Origin: Cycas panzhihuaensis
Lineage: Eukaryota; Cycadophyta
NCBI GenBank assembly: GCA_023213395.1
Contig: CM041465.1
Span: 50,165,741-50,229,740, forward strand
Length of the DNA stretch: 64,000 nucleotides
Reading direction: 5' to 3'
In this document: piece by piece, positions 50,764 to 61,715 of the stretch
How positions within the stretch are numbered: position 1 is the stretch's first letter
Layout of the letters: every line of letters starts with the position of its first letter
Translations under genes and position numbers: made by a program
Notes under the pieces: model-generated
Database searches by the model: none
What the model saw: only the letters and a program-made list of their open reading frames with translations
Told to the model about the DNA's origin: nothing

Positions 50764-52406
50764 TTAGGATAACTTTTGAGGAGTCAGGGTTGTGATAAAA
50801 GTAGAGTCATCATCAATATAGTTCACTTCAGAGGATGGTAAGCCAATTAGGCAAAAATATTTTCCATCAAGAATTCTATTCATAACCACAATATTTGAGG
50901 GAGGATGAATAACACAGAGAGTTTGATTATTTGCAGTTACACTCATATCAAATCCATAAGAAACAAGGGTAGATAGGGAGATCAAGTTCTACTTCAAAGC
51001 AAGAATATATAAAACATCAATAAGGGTAAAATCTAGAAGGCTTAGGACTTTTAGGCAAATGTTTCCAAGTCCTTTAATTGGCTGAGATGATTTGTTAGCC
51101 ATGTGTATAATACCATGAACTTCAAAGTCAAAATCTTGAAAGAACTAGCGATGGTAAGTCATATGTTATGTTGCTCTAGTATCCATGATCTAAGATGAAG
51201 TATTTGAGGTGGCACTATTAGCAACTCCAAGTGGTGAAGGCAAAAGTGAATAAATATAACCACAATGAGCCTCAAAATATTTAGTGGATCTATTAATAAC
51301 ATTTAATGAAGTGGCTCCAATTCTTTGAAAATATACATGAACATGAATAAATTACATTCCACCAAAAGCATCTTCAAAAGAAGTATCATCAATATTATAT
51401 GGACCATGGCACTATTGATAGATTTGTGGTTTGTTAGTAGCAGTTCTACAATTTTTGGCATAGTATCCTTTTCTATGATACCTTTGGCATACAATTATTT
51501 AATTTCTAGTCCGATAAGAAGTATTGAACTAGTTGAATTATCTCTAATTACTGGATCTAAGTCCAGGTTGATTATTTTGGCATTGGCCTTAAGACTATTT
51601 TTATTCGTGTTGAGAAGCTTGTTGACCATGAGGACATTGTCCTTATTGTCTACTTCTGCCTTTTCCACAGGAATTACCACCTCTGTAAGAGAATTAACCT
51701 TGATTTTTTATATAAAAAATATTTCTTCCACTTCAAAGGCAACATCAGTTGGATCTAATGTAGAGGCAAAGTTAGTATCGAAGGCCTTATCAAATTCGAT
51801 GAACTTATCAGTAAGAGCCTTAAAGTTTAAGATCTTCAAGGTGCCATTAGATTGAAGACTTTCTAGTAGATTTTTGTAATATGGGATATTGAGATATGAC
51901 TGAATCAAGAAAGCCCATGTAATGCATTAAGTCTTGAAGTCTTTATCGATGGCTTACTTGATGGGATAAAGGAGATTAATTGTCTCACTTATGTGTCTTT
52001 TTTACATTTTTTATTTATTCATCTTTAGTACTAAGTAAACAAATTCTAACTTTGATTTAGTATCAAAGTTCTTCTTAAAAACTTCAAGAACATTCCATGA
52101 TATATCATGTACAACTTCATTAATGAGATTATACAAGGAATAATCAATGACGAAAAGTATCCCTGTATAGATTTTATCATCATTAAATTTCCATTAGAAT
52201 TTGCTTGCAGTGTCCATGAGAGGAGTTAGAGGAGTTCCTCCTAAGGTAGGTATGGTAGCAATGGCAGCAATAATTGATGTAAGTTATAGGTTATATCTCT
52301 AAAGACCTCCATACTTTATAGAAATTCTAACACTATTGAATCACATGTCCTAATTTTCTTTTTCTTTAAGAATATAGATCACACTTTATTTGAATTGTAA
52401 AGACAT
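50764..52406 (-). pseudogene. Copia C2 gag and protease, broken
   Basis: The gag start is at 52406 (MSLQFK, stop, SVIYILKEKENWDM). Central gag has SPTDVAFEVEEIFFI-like residues around 51720 in one frame. A CCHC knuckle is decayed as CQRYHRKGYYAKNC (about 51435-51480; second Cys and His are both Tyr). The protease reads IMDTRAT-stop-HMTY (about 51150-51190; D-T-G-A has become D-T-R-A). The pre-integrase segment NLISLSTLVSYGFDMSVTAN is open at 50985-50764. Confidence 0.75.
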
Positions 52407-54385
52407 GGTGTCTTTTGAGAAGGGAATAAATTAACAAGGGACTTATGAAAGTGATGGCAATAAATGACCAATCACTATTTACAAATGGGAGATATAATAA
52501 AGTAGTGTAACAGAAAAAATAATAAAGAAGTGAGAATGGTTGCTCAAAAATTAAGGGAGCAACTTAGAGAAAAGTCACCAACACTTGTGACAAATATTAA
52601 CCTGACACAGTAGGACTATGAGAAGTACTATAATAAAAATTATCCACCTATAGTTATGATAAATATTAACCTGATGTAGTAGGAATATAAGAAGCACTAT
52701 GATTGTGATTACACTATGGATCACATTTTATAAATAAGTAGGTGATCAATATACAAGATTATAGGCCAATGTAGAAGCTAATATCATTGGGTATACACAA
52801 CTTGAAACTCAAATGTAGGATATGTAATCAACCCAATAACCTCTAACTTATGTCTAACATATAGTTGAGGTTATTAAAATGATGCTTAGGCTTCTAGTAG
52901 AATTAAATTAGCATTCACCCGCGATACCCACAATTGTACTTGGTGATAAAATCCAAGTCATAATAGAACTCAAGTATTCTCAATTCTCACCCACTTCACC
53001 AATGAGCAGTTATATACCTCCTCCAAAGAGTGGTACGTATATACCCATGTCTATGATGGATATTATACTGAGTATATTTTCATCTTGTATTAAAATTTTA
53101 GTTTTCTCGGTTGGTTATTAGGATGATCCCTATTTGAGATATGATGGTATGGCCAACCAAATCTCACTAATACTCTAGTTCAGTCTAATTCCAATTTGAA
53201 ACCCACACCTCATTTATGGCATGACATTCTTCTAATCAAGGTATCTCAACCTTAGTGAGTGTATGAAAAGGTACAAGATGGTAGAAAATAATGTACGTAA
53301 TATGTTCCTTTTAGGGAGAGTGAAAAGATTGTCGAATTTGTATCAAGCATACATATAACTAAAAATAGAGTGCTTTTGGAGTACTTACCTAGAGTGATGA
53401 AATGAAATATTGAGAAGTGAGGTGAAGGCACTAGATATTTCTCTGATCTAGGTGTTTTCCACTTATTTTTATAATAGGCTTTAAAGCCTTAAAAAAGGAA
53501 GAAATTTTCTTTACCTTTTTTTTTTTTAACAAAAGGTAGTCTTTACCAAAATAGCAATAACTTTCTCCCATGATAATAAAATTAAGTGTTAGTTTTTATC
53601 CTACAAACTAGACTCAAAGTTGCATCTTTAGGAAGTGAAATCAGGTCAAAATGAGTTCTACAAAATTTTTGGAAACCTTGCAAAGTGGACAAAATATATT
53701 TTTCTAAAATTCTTGTTAAAAATAAATGTTGTTCACTAAAATAGTAATAACTTTCTCATATGACAATGAAATTAGGTGCTAATTTTTGAGATGCAAACTA
53801 GACTTAAAGTCATATCTTTAGTAATTAGAATTAGGTCAATTGGAGCTTTATAAAAGTTTTGGCAAACCTATAAAATTCAACAAGTAGATTTTATTTCTAC
53901 AAAAAATCTAACTTACAAATATCTCATCAATACATGATACCATATGAAATTTCTATCATTTTTTTATCACTAAGATCCTAATATAGGTAAGGTGAGAGCA
54001 TACAATGATGGATATTTTAAATGGCTCCAAATTATTAAAAGAAGTAAGCAAAACCTCTCCTTGTAAACATTCTTCTAAATGCTAGAAAAATTTTAGCAGT
54101 ATTTCTGCTTATTAAATGGACAAAAAGAGGGGAAAGAAAAGAAAAATGAGATATGCATAAATAGCTACTAAAGGATTAGAATCCTTGGGCCTTATAACTC
54201 CTTATATTATGCTTCTAAAATTGCAAAAGCGAAAGGAAAAGCAAACAATACTAAGTATGTTATGATAAAAACTTGAAAATATTTCCAAATCTACTTTCAC
54301 AATCATCTTCACCACATGAATTGTGGAGGAGAAGGAAGTGATGGCTCCATTACAAATAAAAGTGAGGAATATGAAGGAAGTAAGC
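52407..54385 (-). other. Long untranslated leader of copia C2 with tandem repeats
   Basis: About 2 kb, non-coding. Two repeat pairs are visible. One has a period of about 67 bp (AAATATTAACCTGA...AGTAGGA at about 52592 and 52659). The other has a period of about 188 bp (AAAATAGCAATAACTTTCTC at 53549 and its relative at 53737). The section 52830-53230 is shared with the leader of C1. Confidence 0.7.
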
Positions 54386-54397
54386 TCTAATACCACA
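54386..54397 (-). promoter_or_regulatory. Primer-binding site of copia C2
   Basis: The minus strand reads TGGTATTAGAGC (one change from TGGTATCAGAGC), a short spacer inside the LTR. Confidence 0.8.
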
Positions 54398-54673
54398 TGA
54401 AAGGAGTGGATTTATCCTTCATCTCCATGCACTAAACACAAAGACAAACATGGAAATAAGAAAGACTTGAGAGAAAAAGAATAGGTCTCACAAAATGGAG
54501 AGGGAGCTTTTACTTTTATATTGAGAGAGGAAGCATTAGAGTTAGGTGAAATGAAATTATTCATAATATATATAAAAGTGCATTTCACTTAAACAATCTA
54601 ATTTAAAGTTCATTTAAGGCCCTTTTATGAATAATCAACTAATGTAATGACCTTGTGACATTAACTCATTTCA
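54398..54673 (-). repeat. 5' LTR of copia C2
   Basis: 276 bp, TGAAAGGAGTGG...CATTTCA, followed by target copy AGAGA. An inverted copy of identical length lies at 61407-61682. Confidence 0.85.
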
Positions 54674-55850
54674 AGAGATAGGTAGTCCTTGAAGTTGAGG
54701 TCTAGGCCTTATGTCTTAATTGAAGGATAGTCATATAGAAAGGGATATAATGGTATTATTCGAAAATGCTTAAAGAAGGAAGAAATAATGTCACTGCTTA
54801 ATGAATTTCATAAAAACTTCTGTGGAGTACACTTTCCTATTGAAACTACTACTCACAAGATTATTAGAGTAGGTTATTTCTAGCCAATTATCTTCAAAGT
54901 TGTATTTTACAAATCTAAAAGCCATCATATTTATTAAAGATTCATAGGTAAGTAAAGGTTAGTTGCTCTTCCACTTGAACCTATATATAAAGACTAGCCT
55001 TTTGAAAAATGGGGCTTCGATTTTATTGGGCCTATTAACCCACCTTCTAACAAAGGCCATTATTTTATTTTTACTGCTACAAATTATTTTCCCAAGTTGT
55101 TTGAAGCTACTCCTTCTAAAGGGGCTAACACTATATTAGCAATTAATTTCTTAGAGCAAACTTTAATACTAAGGTTTATGATCCATATGCAATTAGTGTT
55201 AGATAATGGATTAACTTGTGTATCTGAATAACTAGTAAGATTATGTCATAAATATGGAATAATTCTAAATATCTCTTCTAATTATTATCCACAAGGTGAT
55301 GGACTAGTTGAGTCTATAAATAAGAATTTGACCAGAGTTCTTAAGAGAATAATCAAGCAAAATTAAAGGGACTAATATTTTATAATTTTCTAAACACTTT
55401 TGGTAAATAGAATAACTAATAAACTGGCCATTAGATATTCTCCTTATCTACTAGTATATGGAAAAGAGGCTATGTTGCCTCCTTATCTCATTCTTGGTAA
55501 CTTGCAGCTAACTAGGTTTGAAGAAGGAATTTCACTAATGTCAAAAAGATTTCAAGATTTATTAGCACTAGAGGAGACTACGCATGATCTAGAAGACAAA
55601 CTCCATGAATATTAGGCTAAGGTCAAATAGTACTTTGATAGGTCATTTAGAATAAATAATAACTTTGAACTTCATGATTAGGATCTGATGTGGGATAAAA
55701 GAAAGGAAAAGCCTAGAGCACATAGCAAATTTGACTCTTTATACATCAGTCCTTTGGAAATTGTAGTAAAGATTAGAGATCATGCCTTCAAGTTGAAGAG
55801 TATAAATAGAAAAGTATTATCTATCTGAGTAAATAGGTAGTATTTTAGAC
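54674..55850 (+). pseudogene. Gypsy D integrase, broken
   Basis: The zinc-finger region 'H-x-x-C-x-G-x-H-x-x-x-x-x-T-x-x-K-I-I-R-x-G-Y-x-W' is decayed at about 54810-54890. The core shows EKWGFDFIGPINPPSNKGHY (55007, first Asp), QLVLDNGLTCVSE (55190, second Asp) and SNYYPQGDGLVESINKNL (55278, Glu). It continues in NRITNKLAIRYSPYLLVYGK (open 55400-55612) to a C-terminal 'R-S-H-S-K-F-D-S-L-Y-x-S-P' like part (about 55717). The DDE acids are present; several stops break it. Confidence 0.8.
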
Positions 55851-57028
55851 CCCTTCTTTCTCAATTTCCTAATCGTTTTATATTGCAAATAATAACATAA
55901 GATTTTACTTTTCTATCAATCCACTAGGGTTAATAAAAGTAAAGAGGTAAGTTGTTATCTCCTTTTTCCTCTTTGCTCAAAAGGATGTAAATAAAAAAAA
56001 TGAATGAAATGGAAGTATATAGTAGGAATAAGTTTTAGGACTTAATCCACAAAAGGGTTCATCAAGATAATATTTTCTAATAAAAATGTCTAACTTCCTT
56101 AGACTTATGTTTTAGATGGAGTTTAATCATTTATATAAGTAAAGTCTTGCAATTTCATAAGCAAGCAAATGAACAAAAGACAAAGGATTATTCATCTCTA
56201 AGATTATAAGAGGTAAAGCAAGATTTAGTCTTTTATCTTCTTATATTTTTGTAAGTTAGATTGAGAGTGATAAGTATTTAGTGGATTCTTTGAGATATTG
56301 TAAAATGGGAAATGAATGGAATTTTGACCTTATTCTTCTTAGGTCTTCAAAAGTATGCTAATCATAATGCACATCCAAGTAATCAATTACAAAGATATGA
56401 GGGAATGCATAACAAGATGATAGGCCATTATATCATTCAATCCTACAACTATAAAATTGTAAGGAAAAGCTTAAAGTAAGTCTTTTCACATTCTCACAAT
56501 TGAGTAAAAAGTGAAGTTTACTCACATGAAAGATCTCAAAAATGTGAAATAAATCTCTAGTCTTATATCCTCTTATATTTTTGTAAGAAAGGAAAAAGTG
56601 ACAACTATTCAAAGTAAAGATTGTAAAAGTTTGAAATCACTCACAAGAATAAAGATAATCCTTTATGAGATGGCAAATGGAGATATGACCTTATACAATT
56701 CACATTTTCACAAATGGAAATAAAGAAATGAAGGCCCAACTAATAAATTACAAAGATGCAAAAAGATGAATAACAAGGTAATGGGGCCCACCATTAAGTT
56801 ATTTAATACACCACCTTTTCTTGCATTCTCATAAAAGTGTATTTCATATGAGGAGATCTATTTGTGCAACTATGAAATGCAAAGAAAATATAATAAAGCA
56901 TTAAATTAAAAGGCACAAAGGAAATCAATTCATATAAATATCATTTCAAAGCCATTTTACAACCGTTTTCAATCATTTTCATAGCAAATTTCAATGGAGA
57001 GTAATGGCAAATAATGCAAAGGCTCAAA
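55851..57028 (+). repeat. Gypsy D 3' non-coding region with two diverged tandem units of about 330 bp
   Basis: Words TTATATTTTTGTAAG (56241 and 56573), ATTACAAAGATATGAGGGAA / ATTACAAAGATGCAAAAAG, and a closing CTCATATGAGGAGATCT-like segment recur in order about 330 bp apart. Non-coding; it may be part of an LTR or subterminal repeat of D. Confidence 0.5.
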
Positions 57029-59040
57029 AGGAAGAGATAATGAGATAAGATAAGGAAAATCATATAGATACAAAGATCAATAGGAATAGATAATGAGATT
57101 AGGGCAACACCAACAAAAAATGGCTCAACTGATACCTTTTTTATTGATTTTTTATGTACACAAACTGGTAGGCTAACATGCACAAAGTAGGCTTCCAACC
57201 AAATGTCATAGGAGCACTATGGCTTAAATACAATGATATTGCATACATACCCAGATGACTATGGCTAATATATAGAAATATACTGGGCATGAAAATGGGT
57301 GAGTGACTAAAAGGATGAGAGCCATAAATAATGTAAATGATAAATTAAATCAACGAAGAGTGTATATATACCTAAAATACATTCAGTAGATTCCTCATAA
57401 ACTCCTTCATAGCTTTGACTGAGATTCCTCGATACCTTATCTAACTTGGCTATGAATGATATCTTTTGCAACCAAGGAAGATAACTCTAAGTGCCTAAAT
57501 GTAGCTCTAATACCAAATGATGGAATCAAGAGATAGAGGGAACATAATGAGAATGTAGAAAGGAGATAATCATCAATCCCATGAGAGTGGTGGTATTAAT
57601 GAATACCAGGGTCTTCAAATCTCGTGAATAAATAAGATAGACTTAAACAAGATATGGCACATGACTCAAAGTCCACCACTAATTGATATTGATAAATATT
57701 GAATATGTTGCTACCAAGATTTGATACAGTGTGGCTAGGATCTAATATGGTGCCACCACAATATCCCCACCAATCTAGATTATTACCCCAATATTAGTAG
57801 TCAACCCAAGGAAGATATGAGCCCCAATATAGGCATTATTCCAATAATTTTTTATGTACTGTGGTGGTTTATTTTACTCAAATCAACTTTCCTTTATAGT
57901 AAATCACCCTTCTAAATTTACTATATATACTACTTTAATTTTTTTAATTAAATCCTAGCTATAAATAGTTAATTATTCATTTCAAATATATATTTAACAA
58001 TTTGCCTTTTATCATATTCTTATGCATCCAACATATATAATATATTTTAAATCTTAGTACCAATATTATCAATAAGTTTCAATGTTAGCTTAGCTAAAAA
58101 ACAATGATTATGTAACATCAAATCATGTTGCCACAATATAATTTTGTGATTATTTAAATTCATTAAACCCTCAAATTCTTATCATGTATTATATACCTCA
58201 AATTTATTGTCAAATACTTTCCAATCATGCCACTTTTCATCATCATATGAGGTCTTTTGCATGTTTCACGGTTTTATTTCACTGATACAGTACTAATTAT
58301 CATTTCACTCTTATAAGATGGTTAGCCATACACGGGCTATCATGCTCTTATAAAATAATCTACTATTATTAATTATGAGATTTGGTGAGGTGTCTAGTCT
58401 CACAAAATCCCAGTCACTTCTTCAAATGGAGAGCCTATATAGGTGAACATAAGTGGTAATAGTTTCTCATCTTCTCTTCATCACATCATTGGTGGACTTG
58501 ATTCACACACCTACACGTTTGTGAATATATGTACATAGCATGCTTAAAATTAATGTCTAAATTTAAAAGTTAACATTTGTTTCCTACTTTATCATGTATC
58601 TTTTTTTCATCAATATGTGCCTTCATCACTCCTATATACAAATCTTCATTAACTTCTTCTAGCCCCATAATCACGATCATATGTCATTCAAATAGGTGAT
58701 ATATATCACACCTCATAACTAGCTCATATACTAGTTCTGTCACTAGCTTTGTACTAGCTTAACTAGGTCATTAATTTGGCTCTTATAACCTTACTTCCTA
58801 CTTACATAAGATCTTTCATATCATGGTATCAAACATAAATTCTAAATTCTAACAACTTATTCTTTTTTGAATCTAGCTTAATCCTTATGTGAATTAACCC
58901 CTTTGGGCAACAAATTTCTCTATCTCCTCTAATCCTAATAATAAATTACTGGAATCCACTTAAATATTTAAATAACATATTGTAGGGATGAATTTAAATA
59001 TTTGAGAAGATCTTAACATTACAATTTTTAATGATGCATT
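57029..59040. other. Spacer of the inverted repeat, with an orphan primer site
   Basis: No coding signal. At about 57511-57522 GCTCTAATACCA (minus-strand TGGTATTAGAGC) precedes TGATGGAATCAAGAG, the arrangement of an orphan minus-strand 5' LTR; its other end is not clear. A plus-strand TGGTATCAAAC word at 58824 follows a CA end and could be another decayed primer site. Confidence 0.4.
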
Positions 59041-60230
59041 TTTTAGCCTTTGCATTGTTTGCCATTACTCTCCATTGAAATTTGCTATGAAAATGATTGA
59101 AAATGGTTGTAAAATGGCTTTGAAATGATATTTATATGAATTGATTTCCTTTGCGCCTTTTAATTTAATGCTTTATTATATTTTCTTTGCATTTCATAGT
59201 TTCACAAATGGATCTCCTCATATGAAATACACTTTTATAAGAATGCAAGAAAAGGTGGTGTATTAAATAACTTAATGGTAGGCCCCATTACCTTGTTATT
59301 TATCTTTTTGCATCTTTGTAATTTATTAATTAGGCCTTCATTTCTTTATTGCCATTTGTGAAAATGTGAATTGTATAAGGTCATATCTCCATTTGCCATC
59401 TCACAAAGGATTATCTTTATTCTTGTGAGTGATTTCAAACTTTTACAATCTTTACTTTGAATAGTTGTCACTTTTGCCTTGCTTACAAAAATGTAAGAGG
59501 ATATAAGACTAGAGATTTATTTCACATTTTTGAGATCTTTCATGTGAGTAAACTTCACTTTTTACTCAGTTGCAAGAATGTGAAAAGACTTGCTTTAAGC
59601 TTTTCCTTACAATTTTATAGTTGTCAGATTGAATGATATAATGGCCTATCATCTTGTTATGCATTCCCTCATATCTTTGTAATTGATTACTTGGATGTGC
59701 ATTATGATTAGCGCACTTATGAAGACCTAAGAAGAATAAGGTCAAAATTCCATTCATTTCCCATTTTACAATATCTCAAAGAATCCACTAAATACTTATC
59801 GCTCTCAATCTAACTTACAAAAATATAAGAAGATAAAAGACTAAATCTTCCTTTGCAACTTGTAATCTTAGAGATGAACAATCCTTTGTCTTTTGTTCAT
59901 TCGCTTGCTTATGAAATTACAAGACTTTACTTATATAAATGATTAAACTCCATCTAAAACACAAGTCTAAGGAAGTTAGACATTTTTATTAGAAAATATT
60001 ATTTTGATGAACCCTTTTGTAGATTAAGTCCTAAAATTTATTCCTACTATATACTTCCATTTCATTCATTTTTTTAATTTACATCCTTTTGAGCAAAGAG
60101 GAAAAATGAGATAACAACTTACCTCTTTGCTTTTATAAACCCTAGTGGATTGATAGAAAAGTAAAATCTAAGTAAATTCTTATGTTATTATTTGCAATTT
60201 AAAACGATTAGGAATTTGAGACAGAAGGGG

Positions 60231-61401
60231 TCTAAAATACTACCCATTTACTCAGATAGATAATACTTTTCTATTTATACTCTTCAACTTGAAGGCATGA
60301 TCTCTAATCTTCACTACAATTTCTGAAGGACTGATGTATAAAGAGTCAAATTTACTATGTTCTCTAGGCTTTTCCTTTCCCTTATCCCATAGCAAATCCT
60401 AATCATGAAGTTCAAAGTTATTCTTTATTCAAAATGACCTATCAAAGTACTATTTGACCTTAGCCTAATATTCATGGAGTTTGTCTTCTAGATCATGCCT
60501 AGTCTCCTCTAGTGCTAATAAATCTTGAAATCTTTTTAACACTAGTGAAATTCCTTCTTCAAACCTAGTTAGCTGCAAGTTACCAAGAATGAGATAAGGA
60601 GGCAACATAGCCTCTTTTCCATATACTAGTAGATAAGGAGAATATCTAATGGCCAGTTTATTAGTTATTCTATTTACCAAAAGTGTTTAGAAAATTATAA
60701 AATATTAGTCCCCTTAATTTTGCTTAATTATTCTCTTAAGAGCTCTGATCAAATTCTTATTTATAGACTCAACTAGTCCATCACCTTGTGGATAATAATT
60801 AGAAGAGATATTTAGAATTATTCCATATTTATGACATAATCTTAATAGTTATTCAGATACAAAAGGCAATCCATTATCTAACACTAATTGTGTATGGATC
60901 GTAAACCTTGGTATTAAAGTTTACTCTAAGAAATTAATTGCTAATATAATGTTAGCCCCTTTAGAAGGACTAGCTTCAAACAACTTGGGAAAATAATTTG
61001 TAGCAGTAAAAATAAAATAATGGCCTTTGCTAGAAGGTGGGTTAATAGGCCCAATAAAATCGAAGCCCCATTTTTCAAAAGGCTAGTCTTTATATATAGG
61101 TTTAAGTGGAAGAGCAACTAACCTTTACTTACCTATGAATCTTTGATAAATATGATGACTTTTAGATTTGTAAAATACAACTTTGAAGACAATTGGCTAG
61201 AAATAACGTACTCTAATAATCTTGTGAGTAGTAGTTTCAATAGGAAAGTGTACTCCACACAAGTTTTTATGAACTTCATTAAGCAGTAACATTATTTCTT
61301 CCTTCTTTAAGCATTTTAGCATAATACCATTATATCCCCTCCTATATGACTATTCTTCAATTAAGACATAAGGCCTAGACCTCAACTCCAAGGACTACAT
61401 A
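60231..61401 (-). pseudogene. Gypsy D integrase, inverted copy
   Basis: The inverted duplicate of the integrase at 54674-55850. The open segment 60680-60465 differs from its partner by only three residues in 71 (MS to VL, T to R). First-Asp and Glu motifs can be located (about 61070 and 60790). The copy adds no function. Confidence 0.8.
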
Positions 61402-61406
61402 TCTCT

Positions 61407-61682
61407 TGAAACGAGTTAATGTCACAAGGTCATTACATTAGTTGATTATTCGTAAAAGGGCCTTAAATGAACTTTAAATTAGATTGTTTAAGTAAAATGT
61501 ACTTTCATGTATATTATGAATAATTTCATTTCACCTAACTCTAATGCTCCCTCTCTCAATATAAAAGTTAAAGCTCCCTCCCCATTTTGTGAGACCTATG
61601 CTTTTTCTCTCAGGTCTTTCTTGTTTCCATGTTTGTCTTTGTGTTTAGTACATGGAGATGAAGGATAGATCCACTCATTTCA
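61407..61682 (+). repeat. C2-type LTR in the right arm
   Basis: 276 bp, TGAAACGAG...CATTTCA, with TCTCT (complement of AGAGA) to its left and the primer-site word TGGTATTAGAGC at 61685-61696. No gag-pol follows in the remaining 2.3 kb, so it looks like a duplicated terminus, not the start of a second element. Confidence 0.8.
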
Positions 61683-61715
61683 TGTGGTATTAGAGCTTAC
61701 TTCCTTCATATTCCT

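Larger units (their letters stand above)
47149..54673 (-). mobile_element. Copia LTR retrotransposon C2, inserted in Gypsy D
   Basis: LTRs at 47149-47445 and 54398-54673, an exact target duplication AGAGA on both sides, the polypurine tract at 47446-47460 and the primer site at 54386-54397. All Copia domains can be followed on the minus strand in the order gag, protease, integrase, RT, RNase H. It is closely related to C1 in coding and leader sequence but has different LTR ends. It inserted after Gypsy D and before the inverted duplication, because the LTR-D junction is present in both arms. Confidence 0.9.
46300..57028 (+). mobile_element. Gypsy element D, 5'-truncated and split by copia C2
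   Basis: The left part (46300-47148) holds the RT end and RNase H; the right part (54674-55850) holds the integrase, followed by a 3' non-coding region to about 57028. The two parts are separated by copia C2 with the duplicated target AGAGA at 47144-47148 and 54674-54678. LTR, gag, protease and most of RT are missing at the left. No LTR of D itself was recognised. The right part is repeated in inverted orientation at 59041-61715. Confidence 0.75.
54365..57028 (+). repeat. Left arm of a large inverted repeat
   Basis: This 2.66-kb stretch recurs in reverse complement at 59041-61715. It runs from about 20 bp inside the C2 primer site, through the C2 LTR, target copy and Gypsy D integrase, to AATGCAAAGGCT. 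Paired positions have an almost constant sum of about 116080 falling to about 116069, so only about 11 bp of net indel separates the arms. Confidence 0.9.
59041..61715 (-). repeat. Right arm of the large inverted repeat
   Basis: Reverse complement of 54365-57028. It includes the Gypsy 3' region (59041-60230), the integrase fragment (60231-61401), the target copy TCTCT (61402-61406), the C2-type LTR (61407-61682) and about 30 bp past its primer site. Similarity ends at ATATTCCT (61715). Confidence 0.9.

Noticed and set aside
51325-51855. 176-codon plus-strand open frame
   Set aside because: It is antisense to copia C2 gag and its zinc knuckle; it has no recognisable motif.
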